From positions 1 to 39,533 of the forward strand of contig JAQGDQ010001466.1 in the NCBI GenBank assembly GCA_030141605.1: a DNA stretch of 39,533 nt. The letters run 5' to 3'. The stretch is from Tubiluchus corallicola (taxonomy: Eukaryota; Priapulida; Priapulimorpha; Priapulimorphida; Tubiluchidae). A program made the position numbers and the translations under genes. This document shows, in pieces, positions 20,854 to 30,926 of the stretch. Position 1 is the first letter of the stretch; every line of letters starts with the position of its first letter. The notes below the pieces were generated by a model. That model searched no databases, was not told the DNA's origin, and was given only the letters and a program-made list of their open reading frames with translations.

Positions 20854-21028
20854 GACACATGACGAAATGAAGACATGACGAAATGAATACATGACGTAAT
20901 GAATACATGACGTAATGAATACATGACGAAATGAACACATGACGAAATGAATACATGACGTAATGAATACATGACGTAAAGAATACATGACGTAATGAAT
21001 ACGTGACGAAATGAACACATGACGAAAG
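20854..21028. repeat. 16-bp minisatellite, about 11 copies
   Basis: Unit GACGTAATGAATACAT with common variants GACGAAAT and GAACACAT, kept in a strict 16-bp period. It ends at GACGAAAGGAAAAG. Confidence 0.92.
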
Positions 21029-21892
21029 GAAAAGTACAGAAGAACAGCTATTTTATTATTTATTTATTTTCTTCTTTATTTCAACTCGTAAACATAGTCT
21101 TAAGCCATAAAAATACATTAACTACTAAACAATTAATTATAAAAACATAAACTTACAATATACAGAAAAAATAAGAAGAGAGTTAGCTAAATATTTACAA
21201 AACCGACATACATTAAAACTACATTAAAAATACACTCCAATGAGCAAAAGTTTTGGCGCATTTAAAAACATCTCTATTGTAAATTACGTGTTTTTATAAA
21301 CTCTTACAAAAGTTTAAAACACGACATCTAAGATTATATGTACTTTTACAGAAAATAAATTTGATTAATATCAATTTCTACACAGACTGTAGAAGCTCGT
21401 GTACCGTATCTATATTTTGAAGAATTTTACCATAACTGTGTAGTAAGCAGACTGTAGATTGTTAAAGTTGTACAAGTTATAAGTCAAATCACTGTTTCCC
21501 GGTTAAATGGATAATCAGAATCATATAGAGTTTTACAGTTGACTCTGATTTCACAGAATCAGCAACAGTTAAGTATCATCGTTAGCAAGCAGCTATCATC
21601 GTTAGCAAGCAGCTATCACCTACGTCACAACTATGTTGATTGATTTCTTTTCTGCAAGCAAACACACTGTTTCAAACAAACTGTTCATTGTCAAAGCATC
21701 AAAAACAAAGAAATTTACCAGAATTTAGAAACAACGCCAAATACAATTCAGTAGTGAATATTATATAGTTAATATATAGAAATATAGATGATTTAACACT
21801 TATATTATATAATTATTATTAATATTATTGTGTAATATAATATACAATAATATATTATATATCCTTTGGCTACTAATTACTGAATTGTATTT
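21029..21892. other. Unannotated DNA with a possible retroelement tail
   Basis: From about 21070 a TTCTTTATTTCAACTCG start and AT-rich body resemble, on the minus strand, the AAATAAAG-ending elements at 545 and 2415, but without close sequence identity. Two copies of ATCATCGTTAGCAAGCAGCT lie at about 21575-21614. No gene was recognised. Confidence 0.4.
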
Positions 21893-22493
21893 CGTTATGT
21901 TATGTTATGTTATGTTATGTTATGTTATGTTATGTTATGTTATGTTATGTTATGTTATGTTATGTTATGTTATGTTATGTTATGTTATGTTATGTTATGT
22001 TATGTTATGTTATGTTATGTTATGTTATGTTATGTTATGTTATGTTATGTTATGTTATGTTATGTTATGTTATGTTATGTTATGTTATGTTATGTTATGT
22101 TATGTTATGTTATGTTAGGTTATGTAATGTCATGTTATGTCACGTTATGTTATGTTAGGTTATGTAATGTTACGTTACGTTACGTTATGTTATGTTATGT
22201 TACGTCATGTTACGCTATGTTGTGTCATGTTATGTCACGTTATCTCATGTCATGTCATGTTAAGTCATACTAGGTTACGTTATGTTATGTTATGTTAGGT
22301 TATGTAATGTAATGTAATGTAATGTAATGTTATGTTATGTTATGTTACGTTACGTTACGTTACGTTACGTTACGTTACGTCACGTCACGTCACGTCACGT
22401 CACGTCACGTCACGTCACGTCACGTCACGTCACGTCACGTCATGTCACGTCACGTCATGTTATGTTACTCTACGTTACATTACATTATATTAC
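21893..22493. repeat. Pentanucleotide satellite TATGT>TACGT>CACGT
   Basis: About 120 pentamers. It starts with some 44 perfect TATGT units, passes through a mixed zone with TTAGG, TAATG and CATGT variants, then TACGT units and a block of about 12 CACGT units, and ends in TACAT-like words. The frames across it (MLCYV repeats) are artefacts of a stop-free pentamer. Confidence 0.95.
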
Positions 22494-22920
22494 ATTATAT
22501 GGGCTGAAGAGTACATGAATTAAACATTTAACATGAAACTAAAAAAATTGGTACCTAAGTAGGTGTTGGCTATTAATTTTATTTCAAGAATTTGTTTTCC
22601 TCATCACCAATAGCAAGAAACGTTTAATAACCTTATGATAAATTTTCGATGCTGCCTATGTTCTCACAAAAGCAAAATTATAGACATTTTAAAAACCCCA
22701 AAAAACTTGTTTAACGCTTCTAATTGCATGAAAACGAAATTGCCCTGTATCTACCACACTACGTCACACTACGTCACGTTTACGTCACACTACCCGCTCC
22801 ATTTTCCCACATTTCAGTAGGTCATGAAGAAATCATTTCATTAACGCGGAACTTGACTTTGGACTGAATTAGTTAAACTTCACAAACGGTTTCAGATTTA
22901 GTTAAAATGAGGTCTCGCTT
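22494..22920. other. Unannotated spacer
   Basis: Contains a short CTACGTCAC triplication at about 22755-22795. No gene was recognised. Confidence 0.4.
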
Positions 22921-23127
22921 TTAGTCAGCTTCTGTCTTGAATGGATTCAAGTCGGCTTTATCCGTGTGTTTAAGATTAACGTAGTCGATAATTTTCCTAT
23001 CATGTTTTGCATCTTGCTTCCGCTTGTAGTACTCACTCCGATTAAACAAAAGTGAGATATTGTCAGGCGATAGTTCCCGTGTAACAGCAAGACAATCATG
23101 AGAGAGTTTCGTAAGTTCACGTGGCAA
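22921..23127 (-). CDS. Unassigned coding-like ORF or 3'-terminal exon
   Basis: A 68-codon minus-strand frame ending in TAA. Unlike the other short frames here, its composition is that of an ordinary soluble protein: charged, no repeats, with LSPDNISLLFNRSEYYKRKQ in the middle and DRKIIDYVNLKHTDKADLN before the end. The frame stays open a few codons further upstream (to about 23155) into the end of a TTAA MITE (23141-23617), with no clear splice acceptor. It may be the last exon of a gene broken by, or reading into, that insertion. The N-terminal part contains a near-duplicate HDCLPREL / HDCLAVTREL. I do not recognise the family, and chance remains possible. Confidence 0.3.
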   Translation of the reverse strand: MPRELTKLSHDCLAVTRELSPDNISLLFNRSEYYKRKQDAKHDRKIIDYVNLKHTDKADLNPFKTEAD

Positions 23128-23140
23128 ACAATCATGATTT

Positions 23141-23617
23141 TTAAAAGAAAATCGTACGATAGATTAAACTCAATCTTATTTTAATTTGATGTCCAAAATA
23201 TGCATGTTCATGCCTATAAAAGTTAGCAATTGTTTCTTATATTTAAGAATAACTAGGTTGGAAAGTTTGTTAACGGCAATCGAAAATAGTTATCGTTTAC
23301 GTCACAAACTAGCCAAATTTGTGCAATAGTAGGCATCTTTCCTTGCGAGTCAAGTAAGTTCGCGTAAGCGAAGATTCTATAAGACGCAGATATGATGTCA
23401 CGAAAATGTGCTTTACTTCACAAACGAACGTTGCCGTTCATGATGGTGCTTATCACGGTACCGCGCCTATTTGTCGACCAGGCGCCATTTAAAATTATCT
23501 CAGGAAAGCATTATTTAACCTAAGCTTTGATTCGAAAAATGCTTTTGTAGTTTTCAATGTTTCTGAGCATACTTTATTCTGAACTAATGTTTACACAATT
23601 GTCCGGTTTTCCTTTAA
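23141..23617 (+). mobile_element. TTAA MITE (family M), diverged copy
   Basis: 477 bp bounded by TTAA on each side, right end GGTTTTCCTTTAA. It aligns end to end with 33911-34445 (about 75%). Shared landmarks are CGTACGAT-GATTA-ACTC, TGTCCAAAATAT, CAATTGTTTCT, TTGTGCAAT-GTAGGCATCTT and TTATCACGGTAC-GCGCC. No transposase is encoded. The internal ORFs are short and not shared. Confidence 0.82.
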
Positions 23618-23620
23618 GCT

Positions 23621-23823
23621 TGTTTCTAGTAAATCTTACAAGCGTTTCCGTGGCGAAGAGGTAAGAGTTTTAAGGTCATGTTTGGCGCAATATTGGACGA
23701 GAACTCAGCCTGTTTCTAGTAAATCTTACAAGCGTTTCCATGGCAAAGAGGTAAGAGTTTTAAGGTCATGTTTGGCGCTATATTGGACGAGGACTCAGCC
23801 TGTTTCTAGTAAATCTTACAAGT
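23621..23823 (+). repeat. 90-bp tandem repeat, 2.3 copies
   Basis: Period is exactly 90 bp (TGTTTCTAGTAAATCTTACA at 23621, 23711 and 23801). The two full units differ at about four bases. The array begins directly at the right end of the MITE. Confidence 0.93.
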
Positions 23824-25734
23824 GTCAATAAGTTTAGACTCTCTAAGCTTAAAAGAAAAATGTGTCAGGTTTTTCTCGTGTCCGAATCCGGCTTACAAAG
23901 TGCTTTGCGAATTAGGTGAAGCTTGGAAAGAAAAGGCAAAGTTGGGTTGATCCAAGTTCGGGGAACAGAGGATAAAGAAAATACACGCTTAACAGCTTTA
24001 TAACTACCTTTTGAGAAATTTGCGCAACAAAGATATTGAATATATCAATAAGCGTTGCTAAAAATCTACTACAACTCATACACAAAGCAGCCATTAGTAA
24101 TAGGCTACATAATTCAGGAACAAACTGCCCTGGTATTGGTGAAAGGCAGGGCAGAGGTCAGTTGTGATAACAATGGCTGGAGTTTATTCGGTCTACTAGG
24201 CTACAAACGTGATGGTCCAGCAAGCATTATGACTCAAAAAATCGCATGTGTTGCATGGATTACACTCACTTGAGAAACTCGTGCTCTAGAGGTGAGCAGT
24301 GCAAGAATAAAATTAGTGATTGTTGAGCTTAAAATCAAAATACATTTACACAAGATTTAGAGATTACGTAAATACATACAGTGCAGGTAAGTTTCTTTCT
24401 TTTTCGATGTAGTTTTACGCTATATTTAACATGTAAACACCAGAGCAGCTGTAGAGAAAAAATACTATAGAAAAACAGAATTTAATATTTAAAAAAATCA
24501 GCAGCTAAACTCATAAAAAGTGCAGAAAACCTATAATTTTAGCTACACCTATACCTACACTACACCTATATACCCCATATTCAAGTTTTGGAAACCAAAC
24601 ACGTATCATAAAGTACTGTTTGAGTTAAGCTATTGCTAATCTAAAAATGATTTTTGAAATGTAGTACTGAGTCTAAAACTGTACAATATATCAAAGTACT
24701 TGCTTTTGATGAGACTTTTGTAGCTCAGTTAAAATGATAGACTAATTGCGCCAATTAGTTTCGCGAAAATTTACAATGTCACGTGGTTTAATTTCATCCC
24801 GCGGGATTCTCGTGCTAAAGCGGATTTTTTGTTGAAATGTTCACCCCTCTAGAAAGGGGGTGTCATTTCTTGATTTCTTAAAAACGTAATGAAAAATGGG
24901 CATTTTAAGGCAAAGGAAACACACCGGAGAAAAAGCAAAAAAATAAAAAAAGAAATCATTAGTTTAAAAATTCTACTTAAAAACGCTATAAAATTAATTA
25001 ATCCTCCATGATAAATGTTAAGATTTCATTTAGTTCACTCAAGCTCTCGCTTTACTTGTATTTAAATCATCCATCGCCAGAAATACTTTAGAAATTTGAT
25101 TCTCAGTTAGTTTACGTTTCTCTCTGAAGTTGCTTCTGCTTTAAAAACTGTTACCACCCCTTTAGTGTGTTTGAGAAAGTTACAAAAACCTATAGACTAT
25201 TTCGTCAGTTCGACGTTTCTCTGGGAACGTATTTATAATAGCTTATTTTTAATTACATAAACACGATACGAAAACTGACATTTTACGACTGACCTATGAG
25301 CTCATATCAAGTATTTGGTTCATTATAACCTTAATGGTCTACTAACTCTACTTCATCTTGACACACTTCAATATTGCAGCATCCCTGCTAAAACACATTG
25401 ATTAATTAGCTCTATCACCGTTAGAATTTATTTTTAAAGTTATAATCCCTTTTAACAAGTCATTGTTTAGTTTTTTAGTTTTTACATTATGGTGAGCTAT
25501 CAGTTAAAAAAACTTAATGAACACAATAGTCTACCTAATAGTTAATTAATTGAAGTAAAAAGGTGTATAAGAATTATGAACCAATCAGGATTTGAACCCA
25601 CAACCTGATTATGTGAAAAGTAATCTCTATTTCTATGATCATCTATGAAAATGGGTAATTTTCATTGGGATAAAGTTTCTCACGAAAAAACGTGGCGATG
25701 ATTAACTGACTGCATTCTGTAGCAAATAGAATGA
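23824..25734. other. Unannotated intergenic DNA
   Basis: A 72-codon plus-strand frame (24055-24273) lacks recognisable features. GTGCAGGTAAGTTTCTTTC at about 24382 resembles a splice donor. On the minus strand GGTTGTGGGTTCAAATCC (about 25586-25603) resembles a tRNA T-arm, but no D-arm or A box precedes it. None is firm. Confidence 0.4.
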
Positions 25735-25763
25735 TGACGATGATGATGATGATGGTGATGATG

Positions 25764-25813
<50 letters not shown>

Positions 25814-25945
25814 TGTGTGTGTGTGTGTGTGTGCTGATAATGATAATGATAATGATGATGATGATGATGATGTGACGATGATGATAATAATGATGATGAT
25901 GATGATGATGTGATGATGATGATGATAATGACGATGACATTGATG
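25735..25945. repeat. Trinucleotide GAT microsatellite with embedded (TG)n
   Basis: Long GAT runs broken by GTG/GAC/AAT variants and a TGTGTG run of about 20 bp at 25813-25833. The minus-strand 98-codon Ser/His/Ile frame is an artefact. Confidence 0.93.
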
Positions 25946-26763
25946 ACGGCGACGACTTAACGTTAACTAGTAGCACCCAAAATTCTTGACTTTTGTTTGA
26001 CGCTACAGTCGCCTTTCCTTGACAGTTTTTCCTTTGATGTCCTTGACTCTTTTTATATCTACTGGGAACTTCTTTTTTAGCCTTGACAATACTCTTTGAC
26101 GCTCCTTGACGCTATTGCAATATAAATATTCTATTTCCTTTAATCACCGGAACGTAGAAATGTTGTAAATGTTTCCGTTTTTAACGCTAATAAATCAATT
26201 CATTTCAATCGAATGTGAGTAATGCAAACTTCCGTACCAGTCGAAGCTTTGATTAGAATCTCAAAAGACCTTAAAGAATTTCTGACTCAGTGGCAAGTTT
26301 TTCATTGTTGTAAGAACCGAGACATACAACTAGTAACAAAACATCGGTCTGTTGTGCTGATAAATCCTCGTTACTTAAAAGATTAGGACTTTGTTGATGG
26401 TTCTGGCTTAGAATTAAGGTTAAAAGCCCATCACCCAGGTTGTGTATGTTATGTAAATGTTACTACTAATTATTGCGTACTATTGTAAGTGTTAAATTGA
26501 CTCGGAAAGTGGTTTAAACAGTGTGCGGTGGATATTAAATTTGCTTGTAAATTTATAACACTAATTTATGAGTCTTTTAAATTTGGACATATTTTAGTGC
26601 TATTAGATTTACTGTTATGACAATGTAATTAATATTGCTACTATAATCAATTTTTGCCACGTCACAGCGCACATGGGTTAACTGAACCTAAACACAAATA
26701 TTTATTATAGTGCAGTCTGTTAAGCAAATTTACTCTTGCTGATAAAATTCGTTGAAAATTTAC
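25946..26763. other. Unannotated intergenic DNA
   Basis: Around 25980-26110 CTTGACG/CTTTGACGCT words recur irregularly (about eight times). No gene or RNA was recognised. Confidence 0.4.
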
Positions 26764-26771
26764 ACGCTGGG

Positions 26772-27270
26772 CAGCGGCGGATTATGATTTTATGGGCCTT
26801 AGGCTTGAGCTTGGAACGGGCCTTTTAAATGTTGCTACACTGCTGAGCTGATGTGTTTTTGAAAATAAACATGCTAATTTCAATAAATCGGAAAAAATTG
26901 AGTCAGATATGTTGAAAAAATGGACTTTTCAGAAATTATAACTGACTTTGCCCTTAGAAAAATTCGGAAACTGAAATTTTGAACTCAAACTTAAACTGTG
27001 TAAACGTGAATTGTGTAAATTTAAATTGTGTAAACTTGAATTGTGTAAACTTAATTTGTGTAAACTTGATTTGTGTAAACCCGATTTGAAATATAGTGAC
27101 TGACTTTTGAAAAAAAAACTTTTTTCTATATTTTATTTTGGCGGGCCCCTTGCTCTTTTGTGAATTTATTTTTTTTACAAAAAAAAATTTTTCGTTTTAT
27201 TTTGCCGGGCCCCTTTTGATCCCGGGCCTTAGGGTTCAGCCTATTCAGCCTATAGGGCTATTCGCTGCAG
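26772..27270. mobile_element. Candidate non-autonomous hAT-like element
   Basis: Starts CAGCGGCGGATTATG and ends GGGCTATTCGCTGCAG. The 8-bp word ACGCTGGG lies immediately on both sides (26764-26771 and 27271-27278), as expected for an 8-bp hAT target-site duplication. The two ends are only weakly inverted relative to each other. Inside, GGGCCTTAGG motifs recur near both ends. No transposase is present. Confidence 0.42.
26992..27085. repeat. 15-bp tandem repeat, about 6 copies
   Basis: Unit TTGTGTAAACTTGAA with single-base variants, inside the hAT-like candidate. Confidence 0.85.
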
Positions 27271-27494
27271 ACGCTGGGAGATCCTCACACGCTTTTCTTT
27301 CACAACTTTGGTCGCCATTCGGAAATTTTGAAAAAGAGCACTTTTGAAGCAATGTATTAGTACAATTTACTGCCACAATGAGGCGCAGAAGGCGTTTATA
27401 AACATCTTCTGCTGAAATGCTCTTCTACCAACTGTGAATTTCTAAAAAGAATTAAGGAACAACTGAACCCCATCTTAAACTACAGCAAAAGGGA
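27271..27494. other. Unannotated spacer
   Basis: No feature beyond the end of the hAT-like candidate was recognised. Confidence 0.35.
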
Positions 27495-27770
27495 ACAATT
27501 TTTTTTCAAATATCACTTACGTGAAAGAATTATTACTACAGAATAGCAATTTCGTGTTTAAGCGGATAGTTTTTCACTGCTACATGAATTTCGTCATTGG
27601 CTAGTTAGACGGACACTAGCACCTGCATCTCGGAAACGCGCTGCACAAAAAACAGGTGCCGTACCTTTCGTTTCAGTGGTGTTCAGTTGTGACGTAGTAC
27701 ACGCGTTCAAAAACTCATGCGTGAGAAAAATTAAGTAAACTCGAAATTTGAATTTTAAACTCAAAATTTG
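27495..27770 (-). repeat. Dispersed repeat R3, copy 2
   Basis: Reverse-complement partner of 14150-14430. It carries the same order of landmarks (CTCACGCATGAG, GCACCTGTTTTTTGTGC, TTTCCGAGATGCAGG, CCGTCTAACTA, TAATAATTCTTTCACGTAAG). It lacks the 41-bp array that follows R3 at 14.5 kb, so R3 predates the satellite. Confidence 0.75.
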
Positions 27771-27938
27771 CTGAGTTTTTGTATATCATGGAGAATGTTG
27801 TATTGTTCAACTGTACTTCAATTTTCGCTTTCAATACAAAGCACTATTCACTATACAACGAAATCATTTTTACTATTACCACAAACGCTTTGCATTATTA
27901 TAGGTCTTAAATTCATTTATTTATATAAATATATAATG

Positions 27939-28022
27939 TATATAATGTATATATTTATACTGTACTTCAAAATGTGGTGGTATATAATGTATATATTTAT
28001 ACTGTACTTCAAAATGTGGTGG
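27939..28022. repeat. 42-bp perfect tandem duplication
   Basis: Two identical copies of a unit starting TATATAATGTATATATTTAT and ending CAAAATGTGGTGG. Confidence 0.93.
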
Positions 28023-28488
28023 ATATAAAAAAAATAGAGTTTTTTCTGTTTGTGATCATGCAGTTGTATAAAGGCGGCCATTTTGAAATAAAACATGGCA
28101 GCAGTATACTAACTGTGGATCAGTAAAACATGAACTTTAACGAAAGAGATTTAAAAACCTAAGCCGTTCTTAAAGAAACGTCATCGTTAATTTAGCAAAG
28201 AGATGACCTAACCAGTCTTATTATTAATGGTGGGGAAGCTTATATTTTGAACATGCAGCTGTGTGGCGCTATAAACGCTAATGTCGTATATATCATGTTT
28301 ACATATATATTTGCATATTTACTATATTTTATAATGGAAGATTAATTTATGATGCGAATGCTTTCAATGCTGTGCACTATTTAGATATATCACCATATCT
28401 CAAATCTGCGTCTTAAAATTTTCAAACGTATTTTTTCTGCACAATACGTTTGCCCTTTCATTCTTTTCTGTAAACTTTGTGCCTAAAA
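28023..28488. other. Unannotated spacer
   Basis: AT-rich. No ORF or RNA gene was recognised. Confidence 0.4.
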
Positions 28489-28985
28489 CTTCTTCTTCTT
28501 CTTCTTCCCAGCTTTTCCCTATGCGGGGTCGCCGTTGTGAATGAGTCTTCTCCACGCATTCCTGTTGTTGACCATCTCTTCATTTATGTCTTCAATTCCC
28601 ACATGATCTTCACCGACTCTTCTTTTCAGGTGTCCATACCATCGCAATCTTGCGAGGCTTCCACTACTTTTACTGTTCCTCTGTTATTATTATTTCTAAT
28701 TTTATCTCTTCTTGTTATTCCCACCATCCATCTCAACATCCTCATCTCCACCACACCCATTTTCTTCTCTTCGATCTTCTTTAGAGAAGCTGCTTCCAGC
28801 CCATAGATTAGAGCGGGTCTGACCACTTATTTGTGGACTTTCCCTTTAAGTCTCACCGACTCATTCATAGAAGGTTTTGGCGCAGTTTTTACAGGCGGAT
28901 GCCCTTCCTGACCCTAACCCTCACTATTTATCCGTGCTTGGGAGCGGCACTGAGTTGGGCTGGCTTGCCACCGCCCCCCCCCCCC
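28489..28985 (-). pseudogene. 3' end of a non-LTR retrotransposon (RTE-like LINE)
   Basis: Minus-strand translation shows the C-terminal part of a LINE reverse transcriptase. It reads RLKGKVHK, a stop, then VVRPALIYGLEAASLKKIEE, then KMGVVEMRMLRWMVGITRRD and KIRN. A frame change to ARLRWYGHLKRRVGEDHVGI follows, then AWRRLIHNGDP and a stop. This is the widely found alignment K-V-RPA--YG-E-W--K--E, MRMLRWM-G-TR-D-IRN, RLRWYGH. The 3' end is an (AAG)n tail (CTTCTTCTT on the plus strand). Just upstream GGAAGGGCATCCGCCTGTAA is a familiar RTE-associated segment. One in-frame stop and at least one frameshift mark it as dead. It is 5'-truncated at a poly-C run. Confidence 0.85.
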
Positions 28986-29442
28986 AGTGGCTAGGTTAAA
29001 CTTTGTGCCTAAAACGTCTGATCATAAACAAGGTTAAATGTTGCAGTTTCTTAACAAACAATGTGTTCGACATTTTCTACTGACCTACCTGTGTGTAATT
29101 GTGAACTTTATGCTCCATTATTGTTTGTAAGCGTATCATCGGATGGTTATCAAAGTCGGCCATTATTGGATGATAAACTGGCATGTCTTATGGCTTAGGA
29201 AGGGTAGACTTACTAGACTAGTTTCCACACCAGCGAATTATTGTTAATTGTGGATCTAGCTTTCGCTGGAAATTTGATATAATCTAATGGTCTACATAAA
29301 ACGACTGTTTTATTTTGGGAACCTATCATGTTATTGTTGTAAGTGTAGTTGGTGCATATGCCCTTTTTTGGTTTTAATTTAGTTTTCAATTACTGCCACG
29401 GTGCTGCCACCTGTTTGTTTATTTAGTAGGCACTCTCGCCAA
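28986..29442. other. Unannotated spacer
   Basis: No ORF, RNA or repeat was recognised between the LINE fragment and repeat R2. Confidence 0.4.
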
Positions 29443-29590
29443 AATGGCTGCGTCTAGTGGTCATCGCAGGACTTTTTAATACAGCGAAAATTTTCATGTT
29501 TTATACAGCGATGCTACCGACACAAGTCCAATATGCAAAAAGGCAGTATGTAGGTGGCATAAAATTTCAAGACGATTTTTTAAGTTTTAA
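29443..29590 (+). repeat. Dispersed repeat R2, copy 2
   Basis: Partner of 4735-4869. It ends within about 35 bp of the truncated 5S-derived unit. Confidence 0.75.
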
Positions 29591-29623
29591 GTAAGTTGAG
29601 GTAAGTCTTAGGTAAGTCTCTAC

Positions 29624-29705
29624 GCCTCATCACCGAAGTTAAGCAACGTAGAGCCTGGTTGGTACTTGGATGGGTTACCGCCTAGGAATACCAGGTGCTG
29701 TAGGC
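29624..29705 (+). pseudogene. Truncated 5S rRNA sequence
   Basis: Lacks the first roughly 35 nt of 5S rRNA, so it cannot form helix I. It retains the region of the A box, intermediate element and C box with one substitution. Confidence 0.85.
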
Positions 29706-29998
29706 TTGCAGGAACCCAATTCAGCCACAGTCGACGCTGCAGCTCCATCAATGTGATCAATAACTGAATCTGTTGGCGCAGACTCCATTGTCTTCCGAGA
29801 CAAAAGGATGCCGACAACAACAAAGACATGTATGTTGCTCTGTTGTATGCGTTTTTTTTTGGTGCTTGAACAATTCTACCACTTGTAAGTAGTTTCATTG
29901 TTTCAACGTAGATTGTTTCTTTATTTCCAGTTTTCCTTTATCTCTTATAATAAGCCTTTCCACAGTTTCGTTGTGCGCACGCGCAAATAGCCTAGCTT
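29624..29998 (+). repeat. 5S-rRNA-derived repeat unit, 5'-truncated copy
   Basis: The first 82 bp (29624-29705) are the 3' two thirds of a 5S rRNA, from TCATCACCGAAGTTAAGC through CAGGTGCTGTAGGC. The rest matches the unit at 30517-30926 in inverted orientation at about 95%: CCCAATTCAGCCACAGTCGA, AACAACAAAGACATGTATGT, a T9 run (29852-29860), AACAATTCTACCACTTGTAA and GCCTAGCTTT. One base in the internal C box is changed (GGGTTACC for GGGTGACC). Confidence 0.88.
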
Positions 29999-30516
29999 TT
30001 TACAAGGTAAGTCTTTACTTGTCACCTGTACTATCCTTCCTGACAACTTTTTACCTGTCTACAGATAAACGTTTTCCATTTTCCATAAACAGATAAACCT
30101 GCTAAGCATAGATTATGATTGCAAATCTTTGGGTAAATTTAGAGAAACAAATTTTCAGGCAAAATAATTTAAAATTCTGAAAGTGAAACCCGAAAAGAAA
30201 AGTAAGTGGCGTGTCAGAATGAACCAATAACAGCAAACTGAAAGTAAATCTAAATAATGAAGTTACATAAAATAGCGTATAAATGCTATTAACAGCATAA
30301 TTTATATTGTGCATGACAGAACATAGGGCGCAGTCATGTTCTCAAGCTGTTTATGAGAATGTAAATGTTACATTTACATTCGTATATAAGTAAACAGTGC
30401 TTGAGGCTTTTCCTGTGCAGTATTTTTTATTTGTATTATATCCATTGTAGGCCCTTTCACTGATATTGTATATGTAACCTGTAAATGTGTATGGTGAAAT
30501 AAATGACTAAATGACT
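29999..30516. other. Spacer between the inverted 5S-derived units
   Basis: AT-rich, with a short palindromic GTAAATGTTACATTTAC at about 30361-30377. It ends in GTGAAATAAATGACTAAATGAC directly before the right unit. The two units could fold into a roughly 375-bp stem with this spacer as loop. Confidence 0.5.
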
Positions 30517-30926
30517 AAAGCTAGGCTATTTGCGCGTGCGCACATCGAAACTGTGGAAAGGCTTATTATAAGAGATAAATAAAAACTGGAAATAAAGAAA
30601 CAATCTACGTTGAAACAATGAAACTACTTACAAGTGGTAGAATTGTTCAAGCAGCAAAAAAAACACATACAACAGAGCAACATACATGTCTTTGTTGTTG
30701 TCGGCATCCTTCTGTCTCGGAAGACAATGGAGTCTGCGCCAACAGATTCAGTTATTGATCACATTGATGGAGCTGCAGCGTCGACTGTGGCTGAATTGGG
30801 CATGCTGCAAGTCTACAGCACCTGGTATTCCTAGGCGGTCACCCATCCAAGTACCAACCAGGCTCTACGTTGCTTAACTTCGGTGATGAGACGAGAACCG
30901 GTGTTTTCAACGTGATTTGGCCGTAG
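30517..30926 (-). repeat. 5S-rRNA-derived repeat unit, full-length copy
   Basis: On the minus strand: 116 nt of 5S rRNA (30926-30811), then about 147 nt of unrelated body, a T8 run (plus-strand A8 at 30656-30663) and a further 140 bp ending GCGCAAATAGCCTAGCTTT. A normal 5S gene ends in a T run right after its 3' end; here none is present until the T8 run, so a polymerase III transcript would be a roughly 270-nt 5S-body fusion, as in SINE3-type elements. Beyond the T run both copies keep CCACTTGTAAGTAG...TTTATTTCCAG, a 46-nt GT-AG intron-like stretch. Its nature is open. Confidence 0.85.
30811..30926 (-). rRNA. 5S rRNA-like sequence, near full length
   Basis: 116 nt. Helix I pairs (CTACGGC with GCTGTAG). 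The conserved blocks CACCGGTTCTCGT, TCACCGAAGTTAAGC, TACTTGGATGGGTGACCGCC and GGAATACCAGGTGCTGTAG are all present. It differs from usual animal 5S at GTCTCATC, where GTCCGATC is expected. It lacks the first 2-3 and last few bases, and lacks a 3' T-run terminator. It is more likely the head of a 5S-derived repeat than a working ribosomal gene, though the internal promoter looks intact. Confidence 0.75.

Noticed and set aside
22110-22310. TTAGG units as telomere repeat
   Set aside because: Only isolated TTAGG words occur as single-base variants within a TATGT satellite. There is no TTAGG run.
21828-22523. Overlapping MLCYV and RHVTS repeat frames
   Set aside because: The pentamers TATGT and CACGT lack stops in several frames. 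No gene signal beyond the satellite.
24718-24770. tRNA 5'-half-like TTTTGTAGCTCAGTTAAAAT
   Set aside because: No matching B box downstream and no foldable cloverleaf.
25580-25612. tRNA T-arm-like GGTTGTGGGTTCAAATCC on the minus strand
   Set aside because: No A box or D-arm at the right distance, and the T-stem does not pair (GTGGG against CCTGA). At most a SINE relic.
28477-28806. 109-codon plus-strand frame
   Set aside because: Antisense shadow of the LINE reverse transcriptase remnant on the minus strand.
29620-29898. 92-codon minus-strand frame, and 30634-30877 plus-strand frames
   Set aside because: They read through the 5S-derived sequence and its body. The frames differ in length and phase between the two copies and there is no sign of a protein family.
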